A model generated the notes under the pieces. It did not search any database. It saw only the letters and a program-made list of their open reading frames with translations, and was not told the origin of the DNA. From Mytilus edulis (taxonomy: Eukaryota; Mollusca; Bivalvia; Mytilida; Mytilidae), in contig NC_092354.1 in assembly GCF_963676685.1 (NCBI RefSeq), forward strand, positions 15,692,746 through 15,756,745: 64,000 bases of DNA, read 5' to 3'. The position numbers were made by a program, and so were the translations under genes. Positions 1-11,735 of the stretch are shown here, piece by piece. The stretch's first letter is position 1. Each line of letters starts with the position of its first letter.

Positions 1-114
1 AACGATAGACATGTTAGGTACAATGTATAAACTTGAGTTTATGACAACAAAATAAAAAACCGCTAGACAAAATATAATTATATATTATTATTGTATTTAT
101 TTATATTTAATTAT

Positions 115-1320
115 GGCCATGTTCACATTGACCTAAACTCGGTGTTGTGTTAGTGTAACTCACACATAAGTCATAAACTGAACATAATTACGTTCCCATT
201 GATAAAACTCAATGTTTGCATGTAGTTTAAATCCTTTTTTGTCTACATGCAGTCGATAGTCGATGTAGGCCTTGTGTAGGTTAAGTGTACACAAAACTAG
301 GCATTCAGAACTTTAATTTTCCCATGTTTATTTAAAAAAGAAACAATTTTTATATAAAATTGATACTTATAACACTTAATAAAGTTTTTTACAGAAGTAT
401 TTGTCTAAACTTGATATATTATTTGTTATAACAACACTCAACGTAGCATTATTAACCCCTTATCAAGACTAGTCCATCATCATTGCCGAACATATAATTC
501 ATTTGAAAAAGTCTTCCTAAATCGACTCGATTATTTGCCATTGGTCTTTACTCAAACAATGAATAACTCATAAATGCATTACTGAAAAAGGTGAGGTTGA
601 TTGGATTGTTTGTCAAGTATCTCAGATCCGTTAAAATACAATTAGAAATTAAAAAAAAAACGTTACCCCCTCTTTTTTAAATACTCCTTGGAGAAAAAAT
701 ACCATTTGAAACAAACAGAAAAGAAAGAAATGTAGTAATCCTTAACATCGCAAGTCTTTTTCTTCGTCTGTAAGAAGGCTGATAGAGCCTACGTTTTAAA
801 GGCGTAATCCAGACATCTTTAAATTACTGCAAATAATCTAAAATGACTTTCTTAAAGCAGCAACCACTTTTAACCAAAAAAAAGGGGGGTGAGTCAGAAT
901 TTTTTCTCGTGCCAAAGATTATATTTAATTTTTGTTTCGATGGTACCAATTCAACACTATAATGTATGGCATGTATGGGGAAAACTTTGGATTCAGAATA
1001 TTTGTTCATTCTAATCATCTGCATGATCTGTATGACCCAATTTTTTTAATCAAATTGTGGAAAAATCCATCTCCCTTTTTTTTAGTCAAATGGTCGTTCC
1101 GTAACTGCTAGAAAAGTTGTTCGAAAATTTGAATTCGGTTCTACGTAATGAACATTTAAATGACATATAGTTTACAAGTGTGAACAAATCTTATGTAGAG
1201 GTACAATGTAGCTAAACAAGATGTATAGATGTGAACAAATTTTATGTGAAACTAGTGTACAATACATTAAACCAAATGTAAACATGTTTACTGTACACAG
1301 CGTTTAGTGTGAACACGGCC
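115..1320. mobile_element. Inverted-repeat element (MITE-like) in TFIIA gamma intron
   Basis: The left end GGCCATGTTCACATT is matched in inverted orientation by the right end, which reads GGCCGTGTTCACACT on the other strand. The flanks are TTAT and TATG, so a TA or TAT target duplication is possible. The interior is AT-rich with subterminal variants of 'gtgaacaaa' and 'ctaaac', and no coding potential. The ends resemble those of the element at 53251-54789 (GTTCACACTA). It lies in the intron upstream of the TFIIA gamma exon at 1523. The terminal match is short (about 15 bp), so the exact limits are moderately sure. Confidence 0.5.
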
Positions 1321-1522
1321 TATGTCTTGTCCATTTTGCCCTTATCATTTTAATTTAGCAAAAAACTTTGTTTAACTTAACAACAAACTAAATGACAGAA
1401 TATTTGAAAATAGTATATATAATAGACAGCTAGATTTGTTCAATAAAATTCTTTAGAATGTTTTTTCTTGCTCATAAAATAGAAGAATTAACTCTTGTTA
1501 ATCATTATTTTTCTGTTTTCAG

Positions 1523-1649
1523 GGAAAGCTGAACACTTATAGGTTCTGTGACAATGTTTGGACGTTTGTTCTCAACAATGTGGAGTTTCGTGAAGTGCAG
1601 GAGTTTGCAAAATGTGACAAGGTGAAAATAGTGGCCTGTGATGGGAAAA
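1523..1649 (+). CDS. GTF2A2: TFIIA gamma penultimate coding exon
   Basis: 127 nt, entering in phase 0 and leaving 1 base. It carries the [13 protein letters not shown] core and the [10 protein letters not shown] strand of the beta-barrel. Acceptor AG is at 1521-1522 and donor GT at 1650-1651. Confidence 0.93.
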
Positions 1650-2522
1650 GTAAGTTCACAAAACACTCTTTGAATACATAGGGTTTAAAAGGGAGAAAAT
1701 CCATGAAAAATATGAATATTTATGTTTGTTGCTATTTTACGAAATTTTCCTTTGATCTTGCTGACTGGTAATTTCTCTTCTCAGCGGAGTCGAGTGGAAA
1801 ATATTCGCTAGAAACTAGGGATAACAAGCTGCTGTCAATGAAATTAACAAAGTTGTTATAGGTAAAGTAGCGATAAACAGATTATCATTGGTCATCTCAA
1901 CTCGATTACTTTCCTCACTTTCACCTTAACGGCTCAGGCGAGAAAATCAATCTTGTTCAGAAAATCATCAATAAATCTATAAATCATGTAAATACAGATA
2001 AAATTGTAATATTAAAATAAATCTTACAGAATATTTAGATTATTATATGCAAGAAAGTCAAAAGCCCAACATTTTGTGTTGCTAGTGTTGGATACATTTG
2101 TTTTTGCGCAAGGTCTTGAAATTAAGAAAAGTGTTGATTTTTCACCGTTAAAAGCCTTTAAAAAGGGAGTTTTTCAATAGTCACTCAGACTTGGTTTGGT
2201 TAGGGTTCTGTACCCCAAAATGATTTAATCCCTTGAAGGAAGTTTTAATTGAATAATCCTACCGGTTCCAACATTTTTTAAACCTTAATTGTAGCACATT
2301 TGTGCTGGGAGCAGCCATTTTGATTGTTTGGGCATAGTAAGATACGGATCTGGATCGGACCGGAAACGATTTTTTTCCGGATTTGAATAAAAAGATCTAG
2401 GGTCAGGGGGTTTGAGTCAGGGTCGGTCGGGAAACAGGAAACAGACATATATTTTTTTTGGCCTTACTTTGCTATTGATTTATGATTTCCTTTTCTCTTT
2501 GCCAGATGAAGTAAAACCCTGA
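1523..2522 (+). CDS. GTF2A2: TFIIA gamma subunit, last two coding exons
   Basis: This is the C-terminal part of the small subunit of general transcription factor IIA, which binds TBP-DNA in the nucleus and stabilises the preinitiation complex. Exon 1523-1649 follows a TTTTCAG acceptor and ends at GTAAGT; it encodes [20 protein letters not shown], then [20 protein letters not shown] and GK. That is nearly identical to the beta-barrel region of animal TFIIA gamma as I remember it. The split Asn codon joins exon 2506-2522, giving a NEVKP tail and a TGA stop at 2520-2522. Phases match (1 base + 2 bases). Upstream exons coding for the N-terminal helical part lie outside the window; none is visible in 1-1522. 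Identification is very sure. Confidence 0.93.
1770..1940 (-). repeat. Dispersed repeat, related to 46190-46345
   Basis: The reverse complement contains ACCAATGATAATCTGTTTAT, then CGCTACTTTACCTATA and later AGTTTCTAGCGAATA. The same string order occurs on the + strand at 46190-46345. It is noncoding and sits in the intron between the two coding TFIIA gamma exons. Confidence 0.5.
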
Positions 2523-2564
2523 TGTGACAAAGAACCTTGGGATTTTGGTGACCAAACGGTCCAG
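2506..2564 (+). CDS. GTF2A2: TFIIA gamma terminal coding exon with a 3'-UTR donor
   Basis: The acceptor is CTTTGCCAG. Only 17 nt are coding (NEVKP, TGA at 2520-2522). The exon then runs to CCAG/GTAAGT at 2564/2565, so the 3' UTR appears to be spliced. The stop lies 42 nt upstream of that junction, which is below the roughly 50-nt threshold for nonsense-mediated decay. Confidence 0.8.
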
Positions 2565-3496
2565 GTAAGTTTGACAAGTTTACAAAAAAAATTAGGGCAG
2601 TAGTGCTGTTCTATTTAGAAAAAGAACATAAGGCATAATGAATATGTTCGATAATCGTAGCTGATGCTGGGTGGGTGTCAAATACAAAATAAATGTAAAA
2701 GAAATTTTATTTTTGCAGCTTTGGTGGTTACCCCTGTTTTAAGAATAGAATGTTATATTGTACATGTTGTAACATCATTGTAAACATTACACACACAAAA
2801 GATCCACATTAAATCCCATTTGACTGCTGTTGTCAATATTGAAATTATTTTTTTATCTCCCTTTGAACCAAGCTTAAGCAGTGCTGATTTAAAAAAAAAA
2901 ATGGAGAGTTATTTCCCTTGGAGATACTACATGATATGGATGATCATGGTTTGTTGTCAGAAGTTAAAAATCAGTTAAATGACAGTCTGCAGCAAAAACT
3001 TTTTCAACTACTAGTCCGAAGACCAATATTCTGACATTTTTCTTTTTGGTCCAAAAAAAGTTTTGCAAAAACTTACTAGTCTGAAAGAAATTTTACAAGT
3101 CTGGGGCATCAGACTAGTGGCTAACTGTGCAGACTGAAATGAGTAGGATTAGTTATTTTATTTTAAATAATGGGAGTAACATCTATCAATTATGAAAATA
3201 TACATATAAAAGTCTGTCAACTCATGTCTGCATGGTCTGTAGTGAATTTATCATGATAATTTGATTTATTATCAAGGTTTACCACAACAACATCGCCATT
3301 AAAAAAAAAACACAGCTTTTCATCATGTTGATGATTTCTTATGCGGTTTAAACATCTAGGCTATTGAAATAAAAATTATATGGAATAAATTAAATTCCAA
3401 CATATTAGAGGTGCACTTGATAAATATCTTGATTTACAACATATTTTTCATGTTTTATAATTTACAAAACTTTCATCTAAATATTTTTTATTTCAG

Positions 3497-3790
3497 ATTC
3501 TCAAGGTCACAGAGATTGACATTAGAGACAGCAGAATCATGGACATTTCAAACAGACAAACGACCAAGATTTATCTTTATTTGTATTGTCAGGCAGCCAT
3601 TTTGGTTGCTTCATACAAACATTTTTCGAGATTCATATTTGTATAGGTAGTTGTCATCCAAAGGAATTGTGTTGTATTTTTTCTACCAAAAAAAATTCAA
3701 CTGTGTAAATATCAAGGCATTATTTATGAGATCTATTTTGATAACATTGTAAAAATAGCAAATAAAATTTGCATAAAATTATATCATCTT
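3497..3790 (+). other. GTF2A2: Probable 3'-UTR exon of TFIIA gamma gene
   Basis: A strong acceptor (TTTTTTATTTCAG, AG at 3495-3496) is followed by noncoding sequence with an AATAAA at 3761-3766 in a suitable place. It pairs with the donor at 2565. The end position is estimated from the poly(A) signal. The open frame that spans it has no recognisable protein. Confidence 0.55.
3761..3766 (+). terminator. Poly(A) signal AATAAA for TFIIA gamma
   Basis: Canonical hexamer about 260 nt after the start of the putative last exon, followed by A/T-rich sequence. Confidence 0.5.
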
Positions 3791-3879
3791 CAAAGTTATT
3801 TCTAGTGAAAACTGGAAAACAAAGTTGTCCAAAATGCCAAAAAATCGAAAGGACAAATGATGAAATAAAAATGAGACAA

Positions 3880-4357
3880 GGCCAAATAAAAATATATGTG
3901 TGGTTCCAGTAACCCCACTGACCCTAGTTTAAACCCCCCAACCCTAGAACTTTTTTTTCATTTCTGAAAAATAAATTTCAAACGATCTAATTTTGAGGAT
4001 TGTGAATTAAAATAATATAAAATTCGTAGATTTCTGTCATTTGAATTTCAAGAAGAAGTATCTGTTATTGGTAAAATGCAAAAATTCATAACAATTTGTT
4101 GTCAAAATGAAACAAAATTAATGAAAAACGTAAATGACTGTCTTTATTTTGCAACCAAACACTTTTATAATGGCCGACTTCCGGTATTGACGTATTAGGT
4201 AATACTGGAAACAATTTCGGTATTAAACACATAATTTTTTTCCCAATTTTGACAATGCTAAATAAAATTTAGTAAAAAGTAAATAAAATTTGCCGACCTA
4301 TCGACCCTATTTTTCAAAAGTATGTAACTGGAACCACACATATATTTTTATTTGGCC
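3880..4357. mobile_element. MITE, 478 bp, CAA target duplication
   Basis: Terminal inverted repeats of about 30 bp start GGCCAAATAAAAATATATG at the left, and the right end reads the same on the other strand. Direct CAA triplets flank it at 3877-3879 and 4358-4360. The interior is AT-rich and noncoding. It lies just downstream of the TFIIA gamma poly(A) signal. Confidence 0.75.
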
Positions 4358-4520
4358 CAAGTTAATTCAACAAAACATTTAATTGTAAACTGGAGGGAGG
4401 AAAAAACATATTTGAGGTTAAAAAACATATATTCCATATAATAACACAAAATGAGATTTACAAACTATGTGTGTTCTTATTTTCTTTAATTGACACACTG
4501 TTCAATAAAATATTCTTATA

Positions 4521-4714
4521 CAAATGGAAAAATTGCTGGATTTTTCGTTTCTGTTCTCTAACCTCAACCAAATGAAAAAAATTGCTGGATTTTATGTTTC
4601 TGTTCTCTAACCTCAACCAAATGGAAAAATTGCTGGATTTTTGGTTTCTGTTCTCTAACCTCAACCAAATGGAAAAATTGCAGCATTTTTGGTTTCTGTT
4701 CTCTAACCTCAACC
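4521..4714. repeat. Tandem repeat, about 48 bp x 4
   Basis: Four successive units contain 'aaattgctggatttt' and 'tctctaacctcaaccaaatg'. On the minus strand they give a repetitive open frame (WLRLENRNQK) that is a by-product and not a gene. The 'cctcaaccaaatg' sequence also occurs singly near 7020, 7560 and 8570, so it belongs to a dispersed family that continues to about 4995. Confidence 0.8.
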
Positions 4715-5010
4715 AAATGTCATGAAAAATACACACAATACAAGTTCCCACAAAACCCAGATCATGTTCAAATTTGGGTGTTGTCATTTTTAACTGTAAA
4801 CACAGAGGTAAACATATTTGAGCTTAAATAACATAGATTCTATAGTTACAAATAACACAAAACGAGATATACAAACTAAGCGGGTTTTATATTTTCTTTG
4901 ACACACTGTTCAATAAGATATTCTTGATAACACAAAATGACAAAACTGGTGACGTCTTTTACTGTTCTAGAGTAATGCCTTATACAAATGTAAAAATTGC
5001 TGAATTTTTA

Positions 5011-6976
5011 TACGACCGCAAATTTTGAAAAAATTTTCGTCGTATATTGCTATCACGTTGGCGTCGGCGTCGTCGTCGTCGTCGTCGTCATCGTCGTCCG
5101 GCGTCCGAATACTTTTAGTTTTCGCACTCTAACTTTAGTAAAAGTGAATGGAAATCTATGAAATTTTAACACAAGGTTTATGACCACAAAAGGAAGGTTG
5201 GTATTGATTTTGGGAGTTTTGGTCCCAACATTTTAGGAATTAGGGGCCAAAAAGGGCCCAAATAAGCATTTTCTTGGTTTTCGCACTATAACTTTAGTTT
5301 AAGTTAATAGAAATCTATGAAATTTTGACACAAGGTTTATGACCACAAAAGAACGGTTGGGATTGATTTTGGGAGTTTTGGTCTCAACAGTTTAGGAATT
5401 AGGGGCCTAAAAAGGGCCCAAATAAGCATTATTCTTGGTTTTCGCACAATAACATTAGTTTAAGTAAATAGAAATCAATGAAATTTAAACACAATGTTAA
5501 TGACTACAAAAGGAAGGTTGGTATTGATTTTGGGAGTTTAGGTCCCAACAGTTTAGGAATTAGGGGCCAAAAAGGGACCCAAATAAGCATTTTTCTTGGT
5601 TTTCGCACCATAACGTTAGTATAAGTAAATAGAAATCTATGAAATTTAAACACAAGGTTTATGACCATAAAAGAAAGGTTGGGTTTGATTTTGGGAGTTT
5701 TGGTCCCAACATAATAAGGGGCCCAAAGGGTCCAAAATTAAACTTTTGTTTGATTTCATCAAAATTGAATAATTGGGGTTCTTTGATATGCTGAATCTAA
5801 CTGTCATGACTGTGTATTTAGATTCTTAACTTTTGGTCCCGTTTTCAAATTGGTCTACATTAAGGTCCAAAGGGTCCAAATTTAAACTTAGTTTGATTTT
5901 GACAAAAAATGAATCAGTTAGGTTCTTTGATATGCTGAATCTAAAAATGTACTTAGATTCTTGATTATTGGCCCAGTTTTCAAGTTGGTCCAAATCGGGG
6001 TCCAAAATTAAACTTTGTTTGATTTCATCAAAAATTGAATAAATGGGGTTCTTTGATATACCAAATCTAACTGTGTATGTAGATTCTTCATTTTTGGTCC
6101 TGTTTTCAAATTGGTCTACACTAAAGTCCAAAGGGTCCAAAATTAAACTTAGTCTGATTTTAACAAAAATTGAAATCTTGAAGTTCTTTGATATGCTGAA
6201 TCCAAAAATGTACTTAGATTTTTTATTATGGGCCCAGTTTTCAAGTTGGTCCAAATCAGGATCTAAAATTATTATATTAAGTATTGTGCAATAGCAAGTC
6301 TTTTCAATTGCACAGTATTGCGCAATGGCAAGAAATATCTAATTGCACAATATTGTGAAATATCAAATTTTTTTTTAATTAGAGTTATCTTTCTTTGTCC
6401 AGAATAGTAAGCAAGAAATATCTAATTGCAAAATATTGTGCAATAGCAAGATTTTTTTTTAATTGGAGTTATCTTTCTTTGTTCAGAATCAACTTAAATC
6501 TTTGTTATATACAATATACAATGTATATTCACTTTTTACTACCAACTGATAAATTAAAATAATCTTTACCATTCAGTGATAACAAGCAGTTTTTTTACAT
6601 CTTAATATTTTATGATGTATTTAATTGAGTAGTTATTGTTGCAAACTCCATTAGAAATTTTAATTGAGATTAGTTTTGGAATAAGGGAAAGGGGGATGTG
6701 ATTAAAAAAATTGGGTTCAATTTTTCTCATTTGAAATTTCATAAATAAAAAAGAAAATTTCTTCAAACATTTTTTTGAGAGGATTAATATTCAACAGCAT
6801 AGTGAATTGCTCTAAGAGAAACAAAAATTTTAAGTTCATTAGAACACATTCATTCTGTGTCAGAAACCTATGCTGTGTCAACTATTTAATCACAATCCAA
6901 ATTTAGAGCTGAATCCAGCTTGAATGTTGTGTCCATACTTGCCCTAACCGTTCAGGGTTCAACCTCTGCGGTCGTA
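5011..6976. mobile_element. Element with TACGACCGCA inverted ends
   Basis: The left end TACGACCGCA at 5011 is matched by TGCGGTCGTA at 6967-6976, and TA flanks both sides. It interrupts a copy of the CTCAACCAAATG repeat. Inside are a GTC-rich microsatellite (about 5060-5098), about four 160-bp tandem units (about 5115-5715; each starts near 'ttttcgcac.ataac') and then about four 130-140 bp units (about 5730-6270; 'gggttctttgatatgctgaa'). Minus-strand open frames here only reflect the tandem units. No transposase is seen, so it is nonautonomous. The right boundary may extend to about 7013 ('agcatctggtt'). Confidence 0.6.
5060..5098. repeat. GTC/GTCGTC microsatellite
   Basis: A run of GTC triplets just inside the left end of the surrounding element. 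Confidence 0.8.
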
Positions 6977-7119
6977 TAAAGCTACGCCCTGCGGAGCATC
7001 TGGTTAATTTCTGTTCTCGAACCTCAACCAAATGTCATGAAACTTGCAAACAATTGTAGTTACCACAAGACCCTATTGAGTACAAATTTGGGTAGTGTCG
7101 CTCTTAAACCAGTACCTGT

Positions 7120-7400
7120 TATATCAATGAAACATTCCTAACTCATAACTCAAAACTGACACCATGGCTAACAAAAAGAAGACTAAAAGACCAACAACAG
7201 TACACAACCCAGAAAACTAAAGACTAAGCAGTACGAAACCCAACTAAAACTGGGGGTGATCTCTTAGGTGCCCTTGAAAGGTAAGCAGATCATGCTCCAC
7301 GCGTGGTAATAAGTCATAAGACTGTAGGTGACATAAGGGTAAAAGTGGGTTGGATTGTAGTTATAACAATGATAACGTCGCCGTTGTCATCTGTAAAACA
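7120..7400 (-). mobile_element. Retroelement 3' tail (family A), truncated, antisense
   Basis: On the minus strand this reads 'atcaccc.cagtttt', 'gttgggtttcgtactgctta', 'gtctttagttttct' and 'agccatggtgtcagtttt'. It is a diverged copy of the sequence following the reverse transcriptase frame at 58299-59550. It is 5'-truncated. Confidence 0.55.
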
Positions 7401-7532
7401 GATTTTCTCTAACCATCAACCAATTTCTGATGGCATCTGTAAAATATGGTTTCAACTTTACCATTTGGAGCCCTTATAATACCCCAATATAGCGGTGTAG
7501 GCATTTAGTTTTACTCTAGTACATCCCAATGT

Positions 7533-8520
7533 TTGTTTCTGCTCTTTTGCTTAAATTTTCCTCATCCAAATGTAACTTTTACCCATTGCTTATTACATTG
7601 TACCACAAAGCACAGATCAGGCTCAACATGCAGACTTCTTATACGTTCAGGTATTTCACATCCAATTTTTTATGGAAATATTCTTTATAAAGCACAAAGG
7701 TGTCAGTATTCACCTCAAAAACTAACAAAACCTTTGAATAGACTTATTAAGAAGGGACTTATTAAGAAGACTTATTAAGATAGTTACGATACTGTTGTCA
7801 GGTCATTAAAGATTGCATATTTTGGCGTTAATATTGATTCACTTATAGGGTCTTTGCATCGGAACTAAACACATTTATTCAAAAACCAGTTGTTGGCATG
7901 ACACGGGTTATGTTCTTCTCATATATGTTATGATGGTATGATACTAAACCACTAACGGGAAGGATTGTGCCTGATGTTCATATGATGAAATCATAATCTT
8001 TCAGTCAGTTTAATTGAAGTCTGGAGCTGGCATGTCAGTTAACTGCTAGTAGTCTGTTGTTGTTTATTTATTATTGTCATTTTGTTTATTTTCTTTGGTT
8101 ACATCTTCTGACATCAGACTCGGACTTCTCTTGAACTGAATTTTAATGTGCGTATTGTTATGCGTTTACTTTTCTACATTGGCTAGAGGTATAGGGGGAG
8201 GGTTGAGATCTCACAAACATGTTTAACCCCGCCGCATTTTTGCACCTGTCCCAAGTCAGGAGCCTCTGGCCTTTGTTAGTCTTGTATTATTTTAATTTTA
8301 GTTTCTTGTGTACAATTTTGGAAATTAGTATGGAGTTCATTATCACTGAACTAGTATATATTTGTTTAGGGGCCAGTTGAAGGACGCCTCCGGGTGCGGG
8401 AATTTTTCGCTACATTGAAGACCTGTTGGTGACCTTCTGCTGTTGTTTTTTCTATGGTCGGGTTGTTGTCTCTTTGGCACATTCCCCATTTCCATTCTCA
8501 ATTTTATTGAATTTTGGTGT
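7533..8520 (+). mobile_element. Retroelement 3' part (family B), decayed
   Basis: It begins with an open stretch ending at 7778 (ISHPIFYGNILYKAQRCQYS then PLNRLIKKGL) that looks like the end of a retroelement polyprotein. A long noncoding tail follows, with 'ggcatgtcagttaactgcta', 'ccgccgcatttttgcacctg', 'gacgcctccgggtgcgggaa' and an end near 'cattccccatttccattctc'. A second, shorter tail of the same family is at 51290-51395. The protein family is inferred, not proven. Confidence 0.5.
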
Positions 8521-8668
8521 CACTTTGCTGTAATGAATTTTTCGTTTCTGTTCTATAACTTTAGTTTGCTTCAACCAAATGTTATGAAACTCGTACACAA
8601 TACTTCTAAGTTCTAAGCACAGAATTCATTTAAATTCTTTTTTACCCTTCTTGAGAGTTATGCAAGCT

Positions 8669-9041
8669 CACTGGGGTAAAGCTGATGACCGTAACTGCAT
8701 TCACGGTCATCCCAAGATGTCGGATGAAAAATTAGGTCAGTTTCTGTATTGTCTGTTAAAGTGTTTCTATATCATTTTCTTTACAAATCATACATTGAAA
8801 CGATGTAAATTTATAAAAGAATCACTCGGAAATCACTAATTACTTCTGAGAAATGTGCAGTAAACGGGAAATTCGATTTGAAAAAATCGCCAAGATGACC
8901 GTAAATCACAATCGAGATGACCGTAACAGAATCAGCGATTCATAACAAGGCTGACCGTAACTGCTTTTAAGATGACCGTAATTTGTAAATGATGACCGTA
9001 ACTTTTAAAGGATGACCCTCAATTCTAAGAAATATCCGTAT
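8669..9041 (+). repeat. Left terminal inverted repeat of the 3.06-kb transposon
   Basis: It matches the reverse complement of 11320-11730. It contains 'ttaggtcagtttctgtattg' and the GATGACCGTAA array in its inner half. Confidence 0.88.
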
Positions 9042-10364
9042 TTATATAACTATCTTTTTGTATCAAATGAATAATCGTGTTGGTATACACATATTAATAT
9101 GAAAGTTTTATCCTATAGGTAGAAGAAAATAAGACGTGCTTCAAATGCAAAGATTACCATATGTATCTTTTTTACAGTAGAGGGTTCAATGTTTAAAATG
9201 AATTTGCCAAAAGACATGCGGTGCACAGCCTTCAACTGCTCGACAAAAGATTTTTGTTTGTTTCTGGGATTCCTTTTAATGACATATAATAAATACACAT
9301 TTTTAAAAATGCCAAAAAATTGCATGTACACCTATTGATATTATATCGTCTTTCATTTTGTCGTGCAAATAAAATAACAGAAATATTTTGAAAATATCAT
9401 TCGAATAAACTAGTGAAGGTGAGCTCCAGCAAAGTAGATCCTTAAAATAGTATTGTACGAAAAGCGTATCACAAGGCGGAACGTTGTCAATTTGTATATA
9501 TACAGAAATGTTATTCATACAGTCAGGATTCTACTTCTTCAAAATTATCTCCCCATTAAGTCAGTTCATGCTCACAGTCGTAGAAATGGAATCCATTGTA
9601 GGGATGACGCTCTGCCAATTTTGCTCTTGAAAACTGATAAATTTATCCACATAGCACCATTACGATCGATCGTTATATGTCAGTTATATTTTAAAATACA
9701 AATGTATCTACTAGCTAATGAGCATTAGTTAATGATCTTGTCTGCATTGATTCAACTTAAAAATATTGTCTGTTTGGATGTCAGTTGGAATTTTTGAAAA
9801 TTCTTAAGCATTTAAAAAAATTCTAATTAAATATTTCGTGGAAGGGCAGACTAAACATTTTCAGTGGTTGAAAATTATAAACCCTAGTTATCACACACAC
9901 ATTTTCATCATCCAAATTAAAAGACTGTCGTCAAGTACTTTTAGAAAAAATAGCTATTCGAACACACCTACTCTGTTTTTGTGATTCATTAGATAGGTAT
10001 CTCAATTGACCCATATATTTCATCTTTTCGTACTGTCATTTTTTTACGTTATAAAGTCAACCTGTAGCTTTGATATATAATAATGATAGAATCTGAAGCG
10101 AGATGCTATATAAAATACTCTTGCTTTGTACGTTTTAAAAACAAAATATACACCCCATACATGCCCTAAAATAAAAAGGTGCACTCGATTTTTCTCTTTT
10201 CGATACAATCGTTACCTGTTTTGGGGAATTTTTTCTTGATTCACATAATGGAAGGGCAGGCACGAAAATTTCTGAACTAAAAGATTGATATGTTCTCCGT
10301 CCGTGATAAAAAAAAATCGGAGGTTATGCATTTTCTACATCCAACTTATAGATACTATATATAA

Positions 10365-10525
10365 AAAAGAAGATGTGGTATTATTGCCAATGAGACAGCT
10401 ATCCAGAAAAGACCAAAATGACACAAACATTAACAACTATACGTAACCGTAAGGCCTTCAACAATGAGCAAAGCCCATACCGCATAGTCAGCTATAAAAG
10501 GCCCCGATAAGAACCATGTCGTCGA
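10365..10525 (-). repeat. Dispersed repeat (family C end), nested in the transposon
   Basis: It reads 'agaagatgtggtattattgc', 'caatgagacagctatcc', 'aaggccttcaacaatgagca' and 'agtcagctataaaaggcccc'. It is related to 48983-49213 and, in the other orientation, to the tail at 57840-58295. Confidence 0.6.
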
Positions 10526-10844
10526 CTTGGTATCTTATTGTTTTGCATTACTATGTAATAGATACATTGAAAACTTATGCAAATGGTGTTTTTAAAATAA
10601 GAAAATTGTTGTTTTATTTGTTTCTATTAACTTTTTAAAATTTTGTTACTATATCAAACATTACAGTTAACTTTTATCGCTTTCTCGATAAACACAGAGC
10701 TTCGATTCTTTTGTTCTATTTCAAAAGTGTTTCCGCCTGCATATATCAAAACAAATTAAGATTTTAATCTACTTCCTCTGGACCCATACACATGGGCTCG
10801 ATTACCAAATATTCGTATGTATTATTAATGTTTTTAATGCTCCA

Positions 10845-11095
10845 TTTATTGGCATTATGTTTTTCTGGTCTGTGCGTACGTACGTTCGTCCGTTCGTCTG
10901 TTTGTTTGTCCGTTTGTCCAGCTTCAAGTTAAATAAAATTGAAACTTAGTACACATTTTCCCTATGGAATGATCTTTTTAATTCTAATGCCATATTACAG
11001 TTTTATCCTATTTTCATAGTCCACTAAACATAGAAAATGATAGTGTAGATGAGGCATCCGTGTACTAGGGACACATTCATGTTTCTTCAAATTTT
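10845..11095 (+). repeat. Dispersed repeat (family D: 'ggcattatgttttctggtct')
   Basis: Starts 'ttggcattatgtttttctgg', has a CGTTCGTCC-rich stretch, then 'cttagtacacat' and 'gatagtgtagatgaggcatc', and ends 'ggacacattcatg'. Related copies are at 60402-60722 (+) and 52085-52390 (-). Confidence 0.7.
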
Positions 11096-11319
11096 CGTCG
11101 TATCGCTGTAAATTTGTATTAAAATTTTAACGTCGATATCAATAAATATTTCATTGTTTACGAGAAATATGCAATTTACTATCATTGTTATACATTGTAA
11201 ATCCTAAATATGGCCAATTATATTATAGTTTAAAAAAAGAAATTTATGAAACATATTTATATCCGCTAACCGAGCCCCTATTGAGATCGACAAACTCAAC
11301 AAAAAAGCTTTGAATACAA

Positions 11320-11730
11320 TACGGATATTTCTTAGAATTGATGGTCATCCTATAAAAGTTACGGTCGTCTTATATAAATTACAGTCAGTCTTTACAAATT
11401 ACGGTCATCCTTTACAAGTTACGGTCATCTTTTTACCAATCACGGTCATCCTTGTTTTATGTTACGGTCATCTTGAAAATATTTTGATTATGATTTACGG
11501 TCATCTTAACGATTTTTTCAAATCGAATTTCCCGTTTCATGCACATTTCTCGGAAGTAATTAGTGATTTTCGAGTGATTCTTTTATAAATTTACATCGTT
11601 TCAATGTATGATTTGTAAAGAAAATGATATAGAAACACTTTAACAGACAATACAGAAACTGACCTAATTTTTCATCCGACATCTTGGGATGACCGTGAAT
11701 GCAGTTACGGTCATCAGCTTTACCCCAGTG
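11320..11730 (-). repeat. Right terminal inverted repeat of the 3.06-kb transposon
   Basis: Inverted partner of 8669-9041. It is slightly longer because it has two or three more TTACGGTCATC motifs. Confidence 0.88.
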
Positions 11731-11735
11731 AAGCT

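Larger units (their letters stand above)
8669..11730. mobile_element. DNA transposon, 3.06 kb, long TIRs, AAGCT target duplication
   Basis: The left arm (8669-9041) and right arm (11320-11730) are inverted copies; by eye the outer ~200 bp differ at only a few sites. Termini read CACTGGGGTAAAGCTGATG. Direct AAGCT flanks are at 8664-8668 and 11731-11735. Each arm carries an array of about seven to nine GATGACCGTAA-type motifs (for example near 8895, 8920, 8950, 8970 and 8991), a plausible subterminal protein-binding array. The interior (9042-11319) holds no recognisable transposase, only two further repeats (10365-10525 and 10845-11095), so the copy is nonautonomous. The near-identical outer arms suggest recent activity. 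A CAC..GTG terminus with 5-bp duplications is compatible with Transib-like elements, but the superfamily is not established. Confidence 0.85.

Noticed and set aside
4521-4714. CRISPR-like array of ~48-bp units
   Set aside because: The units are contiguous with no unique spacers, in a eukaryotic repeat.
4458-4787. Minus-strand frame with three WLRLENRN repeats
   Set aside because: It is produced by the 48-bp tandem repeat of a dispersed noncoding family; no splice or start context.
5826-6254. 142-codon minus-strand frame
   Set aside because: It is a translation of 130-140 bp tandem units inside the TACGACCGCA element.
8651-8839. Identical short frames at 8651-8839 and 11560-11778 (minus)
   Set aside because: They are the two arms of the same terminal inverted repeat, not a duplicated gene.
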